Assembly (NCBI GenBank): GCA_018829205.1
Contig: JAHJUE010000035.1
Coordinates: 124,001-188,000, forward strand
Reading direction: 5' to 3'
Source: Bacteroidota bacterium
GTDB lineage: Bacteria > Bacteroidota > Ignavibacteria > Ignavibacteriales > Melioribacteraceae
Length of the DNA stretch: 64,000 nt
Positions within the stretch are counted from its first letter, which is position 1; every line of letters starts with the position of its first letter. The notes beneath the pieces are model-generated. The model made no database searches. It was not told the origin of the DNA and saw only the letters and a program-made list of their open reading frames with translations. Position numbers and translations under genes: made by a program. This document shows, piece after piece, positions 1-8,330 of this stretch.

Positions 1-91
1 AATTTCCGATACTGTTTTGTCTGCGGAATTTACAATTTGCTAATTGTGAATGTTTGAATATCGCCATAAATGTTTTTCGGCTTTTGTAGGA

Positions 92-397
92 TTATTGCGG
101 AACTATAGCTTTTCCATCTTTTAAAATCGCTCCGTCGGCTTTTTTAGAATCAGTTTCGTTTTTAAATTCCGTTGTGAGGTTATAATCTTTATCGGGATTA
201 ATTTTGTAGCCGAGCACATCAACAAATATTTCACGGAGAAAACCTTCCTGGTAATTCTCCTCTTTAAGAAGTCTTATGTTTTCTATTCTTTCTGCTTCAC
301 CGTAAAACTTTTTGAACTTCTTAAATGCTATTTGAATTTCAATTTGGTCTAAGTTCTGAAGGTATTTGTTAATTACGGACTTTTGGAAAATTGACAT
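92..397 (-). pseudogene. Truncated N-terminus of a type IIG (Eco57I-like) restriction-modification enzyme
   Basis: A 101-residue frame resembles the start of large single-chain restriction-methylation proteins: a helical N-terminus, then a stretch reading KADGAILKDGKAI, which in this family is the first part of a PD-(D/E)XK nuclease motif. In intact relatives the next residues hold the catalytic ExK and lead into hundreds of residues of methylase and specificity domain. Here the frame runs into VPQ and a stop, and no frame in bases 1-91 restores the expected continuation. The ATG at 395-397 has the normal N-terminal context. I read it as a remnant cut by a deletion or insertion. An independent small protein cannot be excluded. 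The family assignment is from memory of motifs. Confidence 0.5.
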
Positions 398-624
398 GAG
401 GTTTCAAGAGTTTGTGAAAGTTGAATTGAATTTAACACAATCAAACTAAATAATAAAGATTCTAAATAAAATTATTGATTTTAGTTTTTTAATATGTTTT
501 CTACCAGCTCTGTACTAAATTTTTGCATTTATTTTTCTCTTTAAATCGTTTATTATTTATCAAGTTAATTTTGTTATAAATTTAATTCCGTATATGTAGA
601 ATAATTTATTATTGGGAGTATAAA

Positions 625-1458
625 ATGAAAATTCTAAAATCATTTCTGCTATTTGCTGTTTTTATTACTGTGTCATGCACAAATGATCCGGATATAAACA
701 GTATCGGCAAATCTTCAATCCGTCTTGTAAAAGGAGTAAATGACTCAACAACCGTAACGTTAAAATACGGCGATGAGACTGTTATAAATGAAATTATTAA
801 AATAAAATTTAAAGGCATTACGGAAGATTCCCGATGCCCTATGGACGCAATGTGTATTTGGGCAGGCAATGCCGCCGCCGAGCTGGAAATTTTAACACCG
901 GATGAGAATCTGACTGAAGTTTTGAATTCTAATGTGCTTCCGCAATCAATTTGGGTCAGCGGGATTATGATAAAATTAATTCAAGTCTCGCCTTATCCAT
1001 CAACACAAATAAAAATAAACCCTGAAGATTATATTATTACATTAGATATAAAACTTGCCGATGAAGCTCCTCAGGTAAATTACGTTAAACTTCTTGATGA
1101 TAACAACTTGGAAGTAATAAACAAAGACCCGCTTCAATTTAACAGTGCAGTTGTTGACGGCGATAAATTATCTATTAATTTAAGTTACAGCGGAGGATGC
1201 AGAACACACCAAATACAGCCTTATGCATTAACTTCAATTGAAAAGAGTAATCCGGCGAGAGTATTAATAATGTTATCACACCACGCGGATAATGATATGT
1301 GCGAAGCATATATTACAAAAGATTATGAATTTGATTTAAGCGCGTTAAAAAATTTTGCTATAAATCGGCATAACATTACAGATAAAGTTGTGCTCGTTTT
1401 TTACGATCCGGAAGGAAATAAAATTGATAAAACTTGCGAGTATCAATTCCCGCAATAA
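625..1458 (+). CDS. Two-domain lipoprotein with conserved cysteines, function unknown
   Basis: The 277-residue product starts with a lysine-containing, hydrophobic signal ending in ITVSC, so Cys18 is the likely lipidation site and the protein is probably anchored in an envelope membrane. Two parts follow. Residues about 50-140 carry DSRCPMDAMCIWAGNA, a cysteine-pair motif I associate with small uncharacterised Bacteroidota lipoproteins. Residues about 170-277 carry YSGGCRTH and a later HHADNDMC, a second Cys/His pattern. The start at 625 is supported by a GGGAG Shine-Dalgarno at 614-618. It is monocistronic, with a strong hairpin just downstream. No enzymatic function is recognisable; the cysteines could form disulfides or bind metal. 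Confidence 0.8.
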   Translation: MKILKSFLLFAVFITVSCTNDPDINSIGKSSIRLVKGVNDSTTVTLKYGDETVINEIIKIKFKGITEDSRCPMDAMCIWAGNAAAELEILTPDENLTEVLNSNVLPQSIWVSGIMIKLIQVSPYPSTQIKINPEDYIITLDIKLADEAPQVNYVKLLDDNNLEVINKDPLQFNSAVVDGDKLSINLSYSGGCRTHQIQPYALTSIEKSNPARVLIMLSHHADNDMCEAYITKDYEFDLSALKNFAINRHNITDKVVLVFYDPEGNKIDKTCEYQFPQ

Positions 1459-1494
1459 TTTTTTACCAATACTGTCTCAAATGAATTTAAAATC

Positions 1495-1525
1495 AAAAAG
1501 CCTCGTGAAAATCACCAGGCTTTTT
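1495..1525. terminator. Bidirectional Rho-independent terminator
   Basis: A nine-base perfect arm pair AAAAAGCCT / AGGCTTTTT encloses a loop that itself pairs GTG with CAC, followed by a T run on the plus strand and preceded by an A run. It lies between the convergent lipoprotein gene and tRNA-Pro, so it can end transcription from both sides. Confidence 0.85.
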
Positions 1526-1544
1526 TTGTTTTCGCTAAACTCTG

Positions 1545-1618
1545 TCGGAACGGCGGGATTTGAACCCGCGACCCCTTGAACCCCATTCAAGTACGCTACC
1601 GGACTGCGCCACGTTCCG
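1545..1618 (-). tRNA. tRNA-Pro (anticodon GGG)
   Basis: On the minus strand the sequence folds as a standard cloverleaf: acceptor arms CGGAACG / CGTTCCG with discriminator A, D-arm with GGTAGCG, anticodon arm CTTGA / TCAAG around loop ATGGGGT, which places GGG at positions 34-36, and T-arm GCGGG-TTCGAAT-CCCGC. The reader codon is CCC. The terminal CCA is not encoded (the next bases are CAG) and must be added enzymatically. Confidence 0.97.
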
Positions 1619-1627
1619 TTATCAAAT

Positions 1628-1732
1628 TGTCATTCATGCAATCCGCCGTGGCGGAATATGCCGGAATCTCTAACTTGAAACTTGGAAAATTCCCGCCCGT
1701 CTGCCTCCGGGCAGACAAACAATATGCGGGAA
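1628..1732. repeat. Dispersed intergenic repeat, copy 1, with nested hairpins
   Basis: This stretch aligns by eye with 24818-24876: both begin TGTCATTC, continue GCAATC, then TGCCGGAATC, TAACT and ATTCCCGC in the same order. Copy 1 additionally carries a small CCGCC/GGCGG hairpin in its first half. Its second half is a larger palindrome, ATTCCCGC ... GCGGGAAT, wrapped around a nested GTCTGCC-tccg-GGCAGAC hairpin. It lies between tRNA-Pro and the MerR gene with no coding potential. It looks like a member of a family of mobile or structured intergenic repeats. Confidence 0.7.
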
Positions 1733-1746
1733 TAGACAAATTAGTT

Positions 1747-2133
1747 CTATAATTTGGAATACAAATCTAATAAAAAACCCTTTACATCTTCAAGGTCTTT
1801 TTTCAGAGAGCGTACTTCTTCTTTTAATTGGTTTACTTTGGTAATGTTATTAGCGGTATTTACAGCCGCTGCTTCAGCGGAAATGGAGACCCCGTCATTT
1901 AAAATTCTTTTTGCTCCTTCAATTGTGTACTTTTCATCTCGAAGAAGTTTTTTAATTTTTAGAATAAGTTTTATATCTTTATTTGTGTATATCCTGTTGC
2001 CGGCTCTGTTTTTGGAAGGCTTTAACTGATCAAACTCTGTTTCCCAATACCTTAATATATATTGTTCTAAATCAGTAAGCTTACTAACTTCACTAATAGA
2101 ATAGTAAAGCTTTTTTAATCCAAAGTCTTTCAT
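1747..2133 (-). CDS. MerR-family transcriptional regulator
   Basis: The 128-residue protein has a MerR-type winged helix at residues about 8-80: the recognition region contains YSISEVSKLTDL, then YILRYWETEF and the wing residues AGNRIYTNKDI. A coiled-coil (about 95-128, LKEEVRSLKKDLEDV) provides dimerisation. There is no C-terminal effector domain and no metal-binding cysteine, so it belongs to the short MerR-like class common in Bacteroidota rather than the mercury or drug sensors. It is the last gene of a minus-strand run after the 90-aa protein, aroQ and the HAD phosphatase, separated by about 95 bases, so it may have its own promoter. The regulated genes are not evident. Confidence 0.85.
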   Translation of the reverse strand: MKDFGLKKLYYSISEVSKLTDLEQYILRYWETEFDQLKPSKNRAGNRIYTNKDIKLILKIKKLLRDEKYTIEGAKRILNDGVSISAEAAAVNTANNITKVNQLKEEVRSLKKDLEDVKGFLLDLYSKL

Positions 2134-2228
2134 AACACCTCTTGTGTCAATTACTTGAGCTAAAATAATTATTTACTTTTATAATAGCAACATTTATGAA
2201 GACTCTAAATATATACTTGAACAGTATT

Positions 2229-2912
2229 TTATAACTTGTTTATTTCTTTAACGATACTGACTAACTCACTGATGTCATTTAATTCATAATCGGCGCTATG
2301 TTCTTTTGTATCAAACGTATCGCCGTATTTAGCGAACGCTGTTTTCATGCCTACATTTGATGCTCCAACAATATCTCTTTCAGCCCAATCGCCGACCATC
2401 AATGATTCTTCAGGGGCAACGTCAAGTTTTTTAAGAATCGCTTTAAACGGAACCGGACTCGGTTTTCTTTCCCCGGTTTCGTCAAATGTAACTATCGCGT
2501 CAAATATATGATGAAAATTCAAATACGCTAATCTAAGCCATGCTTCCTTGCTTGGAGCATCGGATAAAATACCCAATTTTAATCCCATTTTTGAAAGCTG
2601 AATTAATGTGGGATATACATGCGGATAAGGCGTTAATTCAGCCTCACGCGCCTTCCTGTAAGCTACAATTCCTGCCGCCAGTACTTTATAGTCAACATCC
2701 TTTAAAACCTCTTCAAGAAGGAAATCAAAGACTTTCTGGAATTCAATTCCTTTTTCTTTATATATGGCGTCAATTTTTGACTGCGCTTCCTGTTTGGAGA
2801 TCTGAAGTCCGGCGTCAATCATAGCCGAAATCGCAGCGTCAATTGCGCGCCCTTTCATTTTCATAAAATCCATTAATGTATTGTCTAAATCAAATATAAT
2901 TCCTTTAATCAT
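2229..2912 (-). CDS. HAD-superfamily hydrolase (subclass IA phosphatase-like)
   Basis: All four HAD motifs are present in the 227-residue protein: FDLDNT with nucleophile Asp8 and acid/base Asp10, Ser117 in ILSDAPS, Lys150 in GERKPSP, and the acidic motif VGDWAERD with Asp175 and Asp180. Residues about 15-90 form the helical cap typical of the haloacid-dehalogenase / phosphoglycolate-phosphatase-like group. The substrate is not readable from sequence; small phosphate esters are likely. The ATG overlaps the stop of aroQ by four bases, implying translational coupling in the run 90-aa protein - aroQ - HAD. Confidence 0.88.
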   Translation of the reverse strand: MIKGIIFDLDNTLMDFMKMKGRAIDAAISAMIDAGLQISKQEAQSKIDAIYKEKGIEFQKVFDFLLEEVLKDVDYKVLAAGIVAYRKAREAELTPYPHVYPTLIQLSKMGLKLGILSDAPSKEAWLRLAYLNFHHIFDAIVTFDETGERKPSPVPFKAILKKLDVAPEESLMVGDWAERDIVGASNVGMKTAFAKYGDTFDTKEHSADYELNDISELVSIVKEINKL

Positions 2913-3340
2913 TTCTTATCCCGAATTTTAATTAACAAATATACGGCTGCCAGATAACCGTCTTCCTTAAAACCTGATATATAACCATTTGTTTTAGAAG
3001 CAGTTAAACTATGTTTTCTAAAATCTTCTCTATCCGCGAGATTCGATAAATGAACTTCTATTTTAGGTATTCGGCATAATTCAAGGGCATCGCGCAAAGC
3101 TACCGATGTATGCGAATATCCGCCGGGATTTATAATTAATCCGTCGAAATTATCCGCGGCTTTCTGAACTCGGTCAATTAGCTCACCTTCAATATTACTC
3201 TGAAAAAACTCAAACTTAAAATCGGGATATTCGGTTTTTAATAATTCTTCAATTCCGGCAAGCGTCATTTTACCGTATTGATTTTCATCGCGGGCGCCTA
3301 GCATATTTAAATTAGGTCCGTTTAATACAATAATTTTCAT
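2909..3340 (-). CDS. aroQ: Type II 3-dehydroquinate dehydratase
   Basis: The 143-residue enzyme catalyses dehydration of 3-dehydroquinate to 3-dehydroshikimate in the shikimate pathway. It shows the type II signature at the N-terminus (LNGPNLNMLGARDENQYG, with catalytic Arg17 and Tyr22), the NPGGYSHTSVALRDAL segment with His77, and the catalytic EVHLSN stretch with His97. Length matches the dodecameric type II family. It overlaps the upstream 90-aa gene and the downstream HAD gene by four bases each, so the three are co-translated. Confidence 0.96.
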   Translation of the reverse strand: MKIIVLNGPNLNMLGARDENQYGKMTLAGIEELLKTEYPDFKFEFFQSNIEGELIDRVQKAADNFDGLIINPGGYSHTSVALRDALELCRIPKIEVHLSNLADREDFRKHSLTASKTNGYISGFKEDGYLAAVYLLIKIRDKK

Positions 3341-3609
3341 AATGTGCCTTCCATTTCTTCAATTACTTCTCTTAATTTCGGAGGCATATAAACTTCATCA
3401 ATCCCTAATTCTTTTAATGCTGCGGCAAGCGTCATTACCTTCCTTTGAAAATTTGAAAGTTTATTAATTACGATTACCTTACTGTCTTTTATAATACAAT
3501 ACCCGCCCTTAAAATCACCCCTTTCAAAACGGACCTTTGCCCCCATTTGAGTGGCAAGTGATTTTAAATCTTGTAGTATAGCTTCAAATTCCTTTTCTTT
3601 AATTTTCAT
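3337..3609 (-). CDS. Conserved hypothetical protein upstream of aroQ
   Basis: A 90-residue protein without signal peptide or membrane segment. Predicted layout: amphipathic helix (1-20), a beta hairpin containing GGYCIIKDSKVIVINK, another helix, and a C-terminal PPKLREVIEEME. It is translated first in the aroQ unit, overlapping aroQ by four bases. I associate the GGxCxIKDxxVIVxNK plus PPxLRExIE pattern with short conserved proteins in Bacteroidota and Chlorobi but know no function. A helper role linked to aromatic biosynthesis would be a guess from position only. Confidence 0.8.
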   Translation of the reverse strand: MKIKEKEFEAILQDLKSLATQMGAKVRFERGDFKGGYCIIKDSKVIVINKLSNFQRKVMTLAAALKELGIDEVYMPPKLREVIEEMEGTL

Positions 3610-3731
3610 TTTTTATAAAACCTAAAAAGTAACTGACAAATAAAATAAATTTTTTAATTAAAGTTAAGTAAGTAATTTTTGATTTAATTTGAACCGTTAA
3701 TTAATTTCTGAAAATAAAATACCAAAAAAAT

Positions 3732-4661
3732 ATGATTGTTGCTTCAATTGATATAGGAACAAATACTGTTTTACTTTTAATAGCCGAGACGGAAAATAAT
3801 ACAGGTAAACTGAAAACTATTAATAATTTCTATAATATGCCCAGAATAGGCAAAGGTGTTACGTACGGAAAAAATATATCGCAAGATAAAATTGACCTTC
3901 TCTTAAAAATATTAAAAGAATATAAAAAAACAGCCGAGTTTTATAAGGCCGGCATAATTATTTTGACCGCGACTAACGCCCTTAGAATAGCGGCAAACGG
4001 AAAAGATATCGCACTTAAGATTAAAAAGGAATTGGATTTGGATATAAATATTATTGACGGCGATACTGAAGCAAAATTTTCGTATCTGGGCGCCGCTTTT
4101 TCAGGTAAATCGAAGAGTTTAAATCTTGTAATTGATATCGGCGGCGGGAGCACTGAAATTATATTCGGCCGGTATGATAATATTATATATAAAAAAAGTT
4201 TTCAAATCGGGGTTGTAACCTTAACCGAAAAATTTATCACTGAAAATCCCCCTTCTGTTAAAAATATATCGGAGATGAAATTATTTATTGAAGGGACATT
4301 TTATGAATTAAAGAAATATTCACATGAGAAGATAAATGCCGTGGCCGTAGCCGGAACCCCTACTACCCTTTCATGCATTAAACAGAATTTAAAAGAGTAT
4401 AACGACGACAAGGTTGAAGGATCAATTTTAACTAAAAACGATTTGGTAAAACTTTCAGGTGAAATTTCCGCGCAGACGAACGATAATATAAAAAAGAATT
4501 ACGGAAGCGTAGTAGAAGGAAGAGAGGATGTGCTTTTAAGCGGCACATTAATTCTAAAAATACTCGCTGATATTATAAATCTTGATGAAATAACAGTTAG
4601 TTCAAAAGGACTTAGATACGGCGCTGTTATTGATTATCTTAGTACCCGCATACAAAAATAA
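3732..4661 (+). CDS. ppx: Ppx/GppA-family exopolyphosphatase / pppGpp phosphatase
   Basis: The 309-residue protein has the ASKHA-fold phosphatase layout: phosphate-1 loop SIDIGTNTVLLLI at residues 5-17, a DGDTEAKFSYLGA segment with the catalytic glutamate Glu113, and the second phosphate loop VIDIGGGSTEIIFG at 133-146. It ends near VSSKGLRYGAV, matching the short form without the C-terminal HD-like domains of E. coli Ppx and GppA. Polyphosphate versus pppGpp preference cannot be told from sequence. It stands alone on the plus strand between two minus-strand runs and converges on the Yip1 gene. Confidence 0.92.
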   Translation: MIVASIDIGTNTVLLLIAETENNTGKLKTINNFYNMPRIGKGVTYGKNISQDKIDLLLKILKEYKKTAEFYKAGIIILTATNALRIAANGKDIALKIKKELDLDINIIDGDTEAKFSYLGAAFSGKSKSLNLVIDIGGGSTEIIFGRYDNIIYKKSFQIGVVTLTEKFITENPPSVKNISEMKLFIEGTFYELKKYSHEKINAVAVAGTPTTLSCIKQNLKEYNDDKVEGSILTKNDLVKLSGEISAQTNDNIKKNYGSVVEGREDVLLSGTLILKILADIINLDEITVSSKGLRYGAVIDYLSTRIQK

Positions 4662-4677
4662 TATCATGTGGAAAATA

Positions 4678-5382
4678 TTAAAACGGGAAATACGGGAAAT
4701 AAATCATTCCGTAAAAAAGAAATCCTATAAATACAATTCCAGTTAATATTGAGTATAAAATATTCCTTGTCTGTGTATATGTCGCAGTTACAGAAAGAAA
4801 CAAACTCCACAAAATCAGAAGTCCCTCTAGTCCGGCTGTTATATAAGCCACATTTTCTTTTAGAAGAAACGGAGAGGGATCAAATGTTAAAAAGTAATGA
4901 CCGAATAGCGCGTATTCAATCAAAAATAGAAACATCCCTCCTAAAATAATTGGGAACGCGGAATAAATATATATTGCTACATTATCTTTAAATCTGCTGC
5001 TGATTCCGGATAGTTTATTAAAAACGGTAACAATTAACGCGAATAGATGAATTATGATTATTACATATAAAATCGAAAGTCCGTAATTTAATGTTAGATA
5101 ATCTAATGTACCGGAATTAATTTTTAACGCGTTGGTAAGTATTAAGCTGTTTATGAAATATTTTATTGAAAAAAGAAGAAACAATACAATTACAAAATTC
5201 TTATGCTCGGAATGAATAATATTTGAGAACGCGGCTGAAGGTGATTCGATTAGTTTCCACAAGGTTGACCAAAAATCAATATTGATTATTCTATCCCTTA
5301 AATATGCCTTGCAGTTTTTACACGTTAATTTAAAGTAAGGATTTTCAGTTTCGCAGTTTTTACAGGTTATAACATTTTTCAT
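4678..5382 (-). CDS. Zinc-ribbon plus Yip1-domain integral membrane protein
   Basis: The 234-residue product opens with a CxxC...CxxC ribbon (Cys7, Cys10, Cys21, Cys24), followed by a cytosolic linker with FWSTLWKLIESPSAAFSNI, which is typical at the start of Yip1-type domains, and then five hydrophobic segments. The domain is common in bacteria but lacks an established function there. It is the last gene of the long minus-strand run that includes parA and parB, 13 bases after the DUF5683-like gene. Confidence 0.8.
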   Translation of the reverse strand: MKNVITCKNCETENPYFKLTCKNCKAYLRDRIINIDFWSTLWKLIESPSAAFSNIIHSEHKNFVIVLFLLFSIKYFINSLILTNALKINSGTLDYLTLNYGLSILYVIIIIHLFALIVTVFNKLSGISSRFKDNVAIYIYSAFPIILGGMFLFLIEYALFGHYFLTFDPSPFLLKENVAYITAGLEGLLILWSLFLSVTATYTQTRNILYSILTGIVFIGFLFYGMIYFPYFPF

Positions 5383-5395
5383 AAATTATTTTCTT

Positions 5396-5902
5396 TTATG
5401 GCAAAAAGAATTTCATATTTATTTGCGGAGAATGTGTAAAGGGATTTTCGGATACATCGAAATCAAACAAATGCGCGTCTACATAGGCGTCAACCAAATT
5501 AAGAAAATATGTAAGTCCGAAATAAACGGCAAAAAGATCTCTCTGGTCCTTGTAAAACTCCCTTACCCTTTTATAATTACTGTTTCCTAAAGCCGAACCT
5601 TCCAAACTTTCCGTATATTTATCCCTGTATTCAATATATAAATCGTTATTCCTATTATACCCGTATGAATAATAACCTATTAATCCGAGTACTATAGGAA
5701 TTTTCCAGTATGACTCATTGTAAAATTGTCCCCACCCAGGAATAACAGCGCTGCGAAGGACAGCTCCCCATGGTGATTTCTGCATAATAAACAACGAGTC
5801 GTTCATTTGGACGGAGTTCGTATCAGCCGGTTCCGTTTGAGCTGAAAGCGGAATGCATAATAATACGAGAAGGGACAGTATTTTAATAGTTTGATTTTTC
5901 AA
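5396..5902 (-). CDS. DUF5683-type membrane protein
   Basis: The 168-residue protein starts with a signal-like hydrophobic stretch ending at LSAQ, followed by SPWGAVLRSAVIPGWGQFYN, the hallmark of DUF5683 proteins of Bacteroidota and Chlorobi, a membrane-spanning segment (IPIVLGLIGYYSYGY) and a second hydrophobic stretch near the C-terminus. The likely initiator is TTG at 5900-5902; no ATG lies close to the signal peptide. The start lies inside the 3' end of parB (20-base overlap), a placement that suggests coupling to parAB. Function unknown. Confidence 0.82.
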   Translation of the reverse strand: MKNQTIKILSLLVLLCIPLSAQTEPADTNSVQMNDSLFIMQKSPWGAVLRSAVIPGWGQFYNESYWKIPIVLGLIGYYSYGYNRNNDLYIEYRDKYTESLEGSALGNSNYKRVREFYKDQRDLFAVYFGLTYFLNLVDAYVDAHLFDFDVSENPFTHSPQINMKFFLP

Positions 5903-6830
5903 TTAAACTAAATAAATCAAATAATCGTTCAAGTTCGTCGTTTGAATAAAACTCAATCTGAATTTCACCGGAACCGTCTTTTTTCTGTTTGCACATTACC
6001 TTGGTTCCGAATATACCTCTTAATTTATTTTCAACGTCATTTTGAGAAATAATATCCAACGTGCTTTTGTTATTGTCCTTTTGGTGTGATGATTTGGGCT
6101 GAGGACCTGCCAAATATTTTTTGACAATAGCTTCAACCTTACGGACGGATAAATTGTCCTTAATTATTTTGTGGAGCATGTCAATTTTTATGCTGTCGCT
6201 AGGAAGGTTAATTAGCGCTCTTGCGTGTCCGGCGCTTATTTCATTTTTAACAAGGCTTTCCTGTATATCTTTCGGAAGTTTCAGAAGTCTTATTGAGTTG
6301 GTAACGGTTGTTCTATCCTTCCCGACTTTATCGGCAACTTCTTCCTGCGACAAATTGCATTCTTCTATTAATCTTTTATAAGCTTCGGCGATTTCAATAG
6401 CGTTAAGTTTTTCTCTTTGAATATTTTCAATAAGAGCTAAAGCGAGCATCGCTTCTTTGTTTTCTACCTTTATAATATATCCGGGTATTTCCTTGTAACC
6501 AATATCCTTGCATGCCCGCAGTCTTCTTTCGCCGGAAATTAGCTGATATTTATTTTCAAATCTTCTTACGGTTATCGGCTGGATTAATCCGTTTTCCAGA
6601 ATCGATTTTTTTAATTCATCCAATGCTTTAGGATCAAAATCGGTCCTGGGCTGAAACGGATTAGGTGCAATATCGCCGACTGGGATCATCGCCAGTATAT
6701 CGTAAGATCTGCCGTCGTCTCTTGAGATAGCATCCGCTTTAACAGCTATCGGCCTTTCTTCATCTCTATCTGGATTCGGATTTATTAGTGCATCCAAACC
6801 TCTTCCTAATCCCGGTTTAAATTTGCTCAT
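5883..6830 (-). CDS. parB: Chromosome-partitioning protein ParB
   Basis: About 315 residues. The N-terminus [12 protein letters not shown] is the ParA-stimulating motif seen in chromosomal ParB proteins. The ParB/Srx-like CTPase domain follows, with NPFQPR and [13 protein letters not shown], then the helix-turn-helix ([20 protein letters not shown]) that reads parS, then a C-terminal dimerisation region. I choose ATG 6830 (MSKFKPG) over the in-frame GTG nine bases upstream because family members start with the short basic leader. The start overlaps parA by 14 bases. No parS-like 16-mer was noticed in the window, but a systematic search was not possible. Confidence 0.95.
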   Translation of the reverse strand: MSKFKPGLGRGLDALINPNPDRDEERPIAVKADAISRDDGRSYDILAMIPVGDIAPNPFQPRTDFDPKALDELKKSILENGLIQPITVRRFENKYQLISGERRLRACKDIGYKEIPGYIIKVENKEAMLALALIENIQREKLNAIEIAEAYKRLIEECNLSQEEVADKVGKDRTTVTNSIRLLKLPKDIQESLVKNEISAGHARALINLPSDSIKIDMLHKIIKDNLSVRKVEAIVKKYLAGPQPKSSHQKDNNKSTLDIISQNDVENKLRGIFGTKVMCKQKKDGSGEIQIEFYSNDELERLFDLFSLIEKSNY

Positions 6831-7605
6831 TTCTGTCACTGTTTTTTTCTTTATTGTTTTTATTAATTAGTTCATTTGCCAATGCCATATAGTTTAAAGC
6901 GCCTGTAGAAATTGAGTCATATAGAATTACAGGTTTCTGGTGACTGGGCGCTTCTGATATTCGTACGTTCCTGTGAATAATTGTCTCAAACACCTTCTCG
7001 CCGAAATATTTTCTAACTTCTTCAACCACCTGCTGAGAAAGTCTTAATCTCTGATCATACATTGTAAGCAGCACGCCTTCGATAAATAATCCCTGGTTAA
7101 GGTGTTTTTTAACTATGTTTATTGTATTTAAAAGCTGCCCCAAACCTTCGAGCGCGAAATATTCGCACTGTACCGGAATCAATACAGAATTGGACGCGGT
7201 AAGCGCGTTTAATGTTAGTAATCCCAGCGACGGCGGGCAGTCTATAAATACGTAATCATAATCATTTAATGTTTTTAATTCTTCGCGGAGTCTTGTTTCA
7301 CGGTTTTCCATATTTACAAGTTCTACTTCGGCTCCAACTAGATTAATATTAGCCGGAAGCACGTCAAGAAAAGGCATATATGAATTCTCAATACAATCTT
7401 TTAATGATTCCTGGCCGATTAAAACTTCATAAACTGAATTTCCCTTAGTATTAATTCCTAAACCTGATGAAGAATTTCCCTGCGGATCAATATCAATTAA
7501 TAATGTTTTTTTCTCAGCCGCAGCAATTGATGCTGAGAGATTTATTGCTGTACTTGTTTTTCCTACGCCCCCCTTTTGGTTGGCAACAGAAATTATTCTT
7601 GGCAT
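6817..7605 (-). CDS. parA: Chromosome-partitioning ATPase ParA (Soj)
   Basis: The 262-residue ATPase carries the deviant Walker A KGGVGKTS at residues 11-18 with the signature lysine, the A' motif [16 protein letters not shown], and Walker [18 protein letters not shown]. No N-terminal helix-turn-helix is present, so it is the chromosomal Soj type rather than a plasmid P1-type ParA. It acts with ParB to segregate and organise the replication origin region. It follows the UPF0173 hydrolase gene by 36 bases and overlaps parB. Confidence 0.96.
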   Translation of the reverse strand: MPRIISVANQKGGVGKTSTAINLSASIAAAEKKTLLIDIDPQGNSSSGLGINTKGNSVYEVLIGQESLKDCIENSYMPFLDVLPANINLVGAEVELVNMENRETRLREELKTLNDYDYVFIDCPPSLGLLTLNALTASNSVLIPVQCEYFALEGLGQLLNTINIVKKHLNQGLFIEGVLLTMYDQRLRLSQQVVEEVRKYFGEKVFETIIHRNVRISEAPSHQKPVILYDSISTGALNYMALANELINKNNKEKNSDRNEQI

Positions 7606-7641
7606 TTTTTATTCCGAATTAGATTCTATTTGTAAGTATAA

Positions 7642-8319
7642 TTATAATTCTATCTCTTCACCGAATTCCATTACTTTGCACACCTTACCGATTTTATTCA
7701 CTTTTTCTTTAAATTCATTTGGATCTGCATTTATAACCGGGAATGTATTAAAATGCATCGGAATAGCGGTTCCCGGATTTGCAAACTCAACCGCTTTTAC
7801 GGCATCGTTTATTCCCATTGTAAAATTATCCCCTATCGGAAGCATCATATAATCTATTTTATTAAGCTCTCCAATAAGTTTCATATCGTAGAACAAACCC
7901 GTATCCCCGGTATGATAAATAACTTTTCCGTCAATTGTAAGCACAACGCCCGAAGGCTCGCCTGCGTAATATTCGTCCGGCGTCATTGATCCGTGATGAG
8001 CAATTGTAAATTTCACTCGACCGAAATCAAAATTATGCGCTCCGCCGATATGCATATTATGACTTTTAAAACCGTTTTTAATGCAGTAGTTTCCCAATTC
8101 GTTTACGCATATAAATGTTGAGCCGCATCTTTTCGCTATGCTGAATGCGTCGCCTATATGATCACCGTGTCCGTGCGTTAATATAATATAATCTGCTCTA
8201 ACATCATCCGCTTTTACCGGTGATGTAGGGTTGCCGTCAAGAAAAGGATCGATAAGAATAACCTTGCCTTCGTTTGTAGTAATTTGAAATGCCGAGTGCG
8301 AAAAATATCTTAGCTTCAT
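7642..8319 (-). CDS. UPF0173 metallo-beta-lactamase-fold hydrolase
   Basis: A 225-residue metal-dependent hydrolase of the metallo-beta-lactamase fold. The zinc motif HGHGDHIGD lies at residues 49-57, preceded by IDPFLDGNPTSP and followed by IAHHGSMTPD, GDTGLFYDM and the final histidine in AIPMHFNTFPVI. Length and motif order match UPF0173 (YtkL-like) proteins. The substrate is unknown. It sits between the CHAD gene (11-base gap) and parA. Confidence 0.9.
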   Translation of the reverse strand: MKLRYFSHSAFQITTNEGKVILIDPFLDGNPTSPVKADDVRADYIILTHGHGDHIGDAFSIAKRCGSTFICVNELGNYCIKNGFKSHNMHIGGAHNFDFGRVKFTIAHHGSMTPDEYYAGEPSGVVLTIDGKVIYHTGDTGLFYDMKLIGELNKIDYMMLPIGDNFTMGINDAVKAVEFANPGTAIPMHFNTFPVINADPNEFKEKVNKIGKVCKVMEFGEEIEL

Positions 8320-8330
8320 TTTACCACCTC

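Noticed and set aside
1545-1618. tRNA-linked integration site (attachment site at tRNA-Pro)
   Set aside because: No repeat of the tRNA 3' end and no integrase found nearby in the window; the neighbouring repeat does not match the tRNA.
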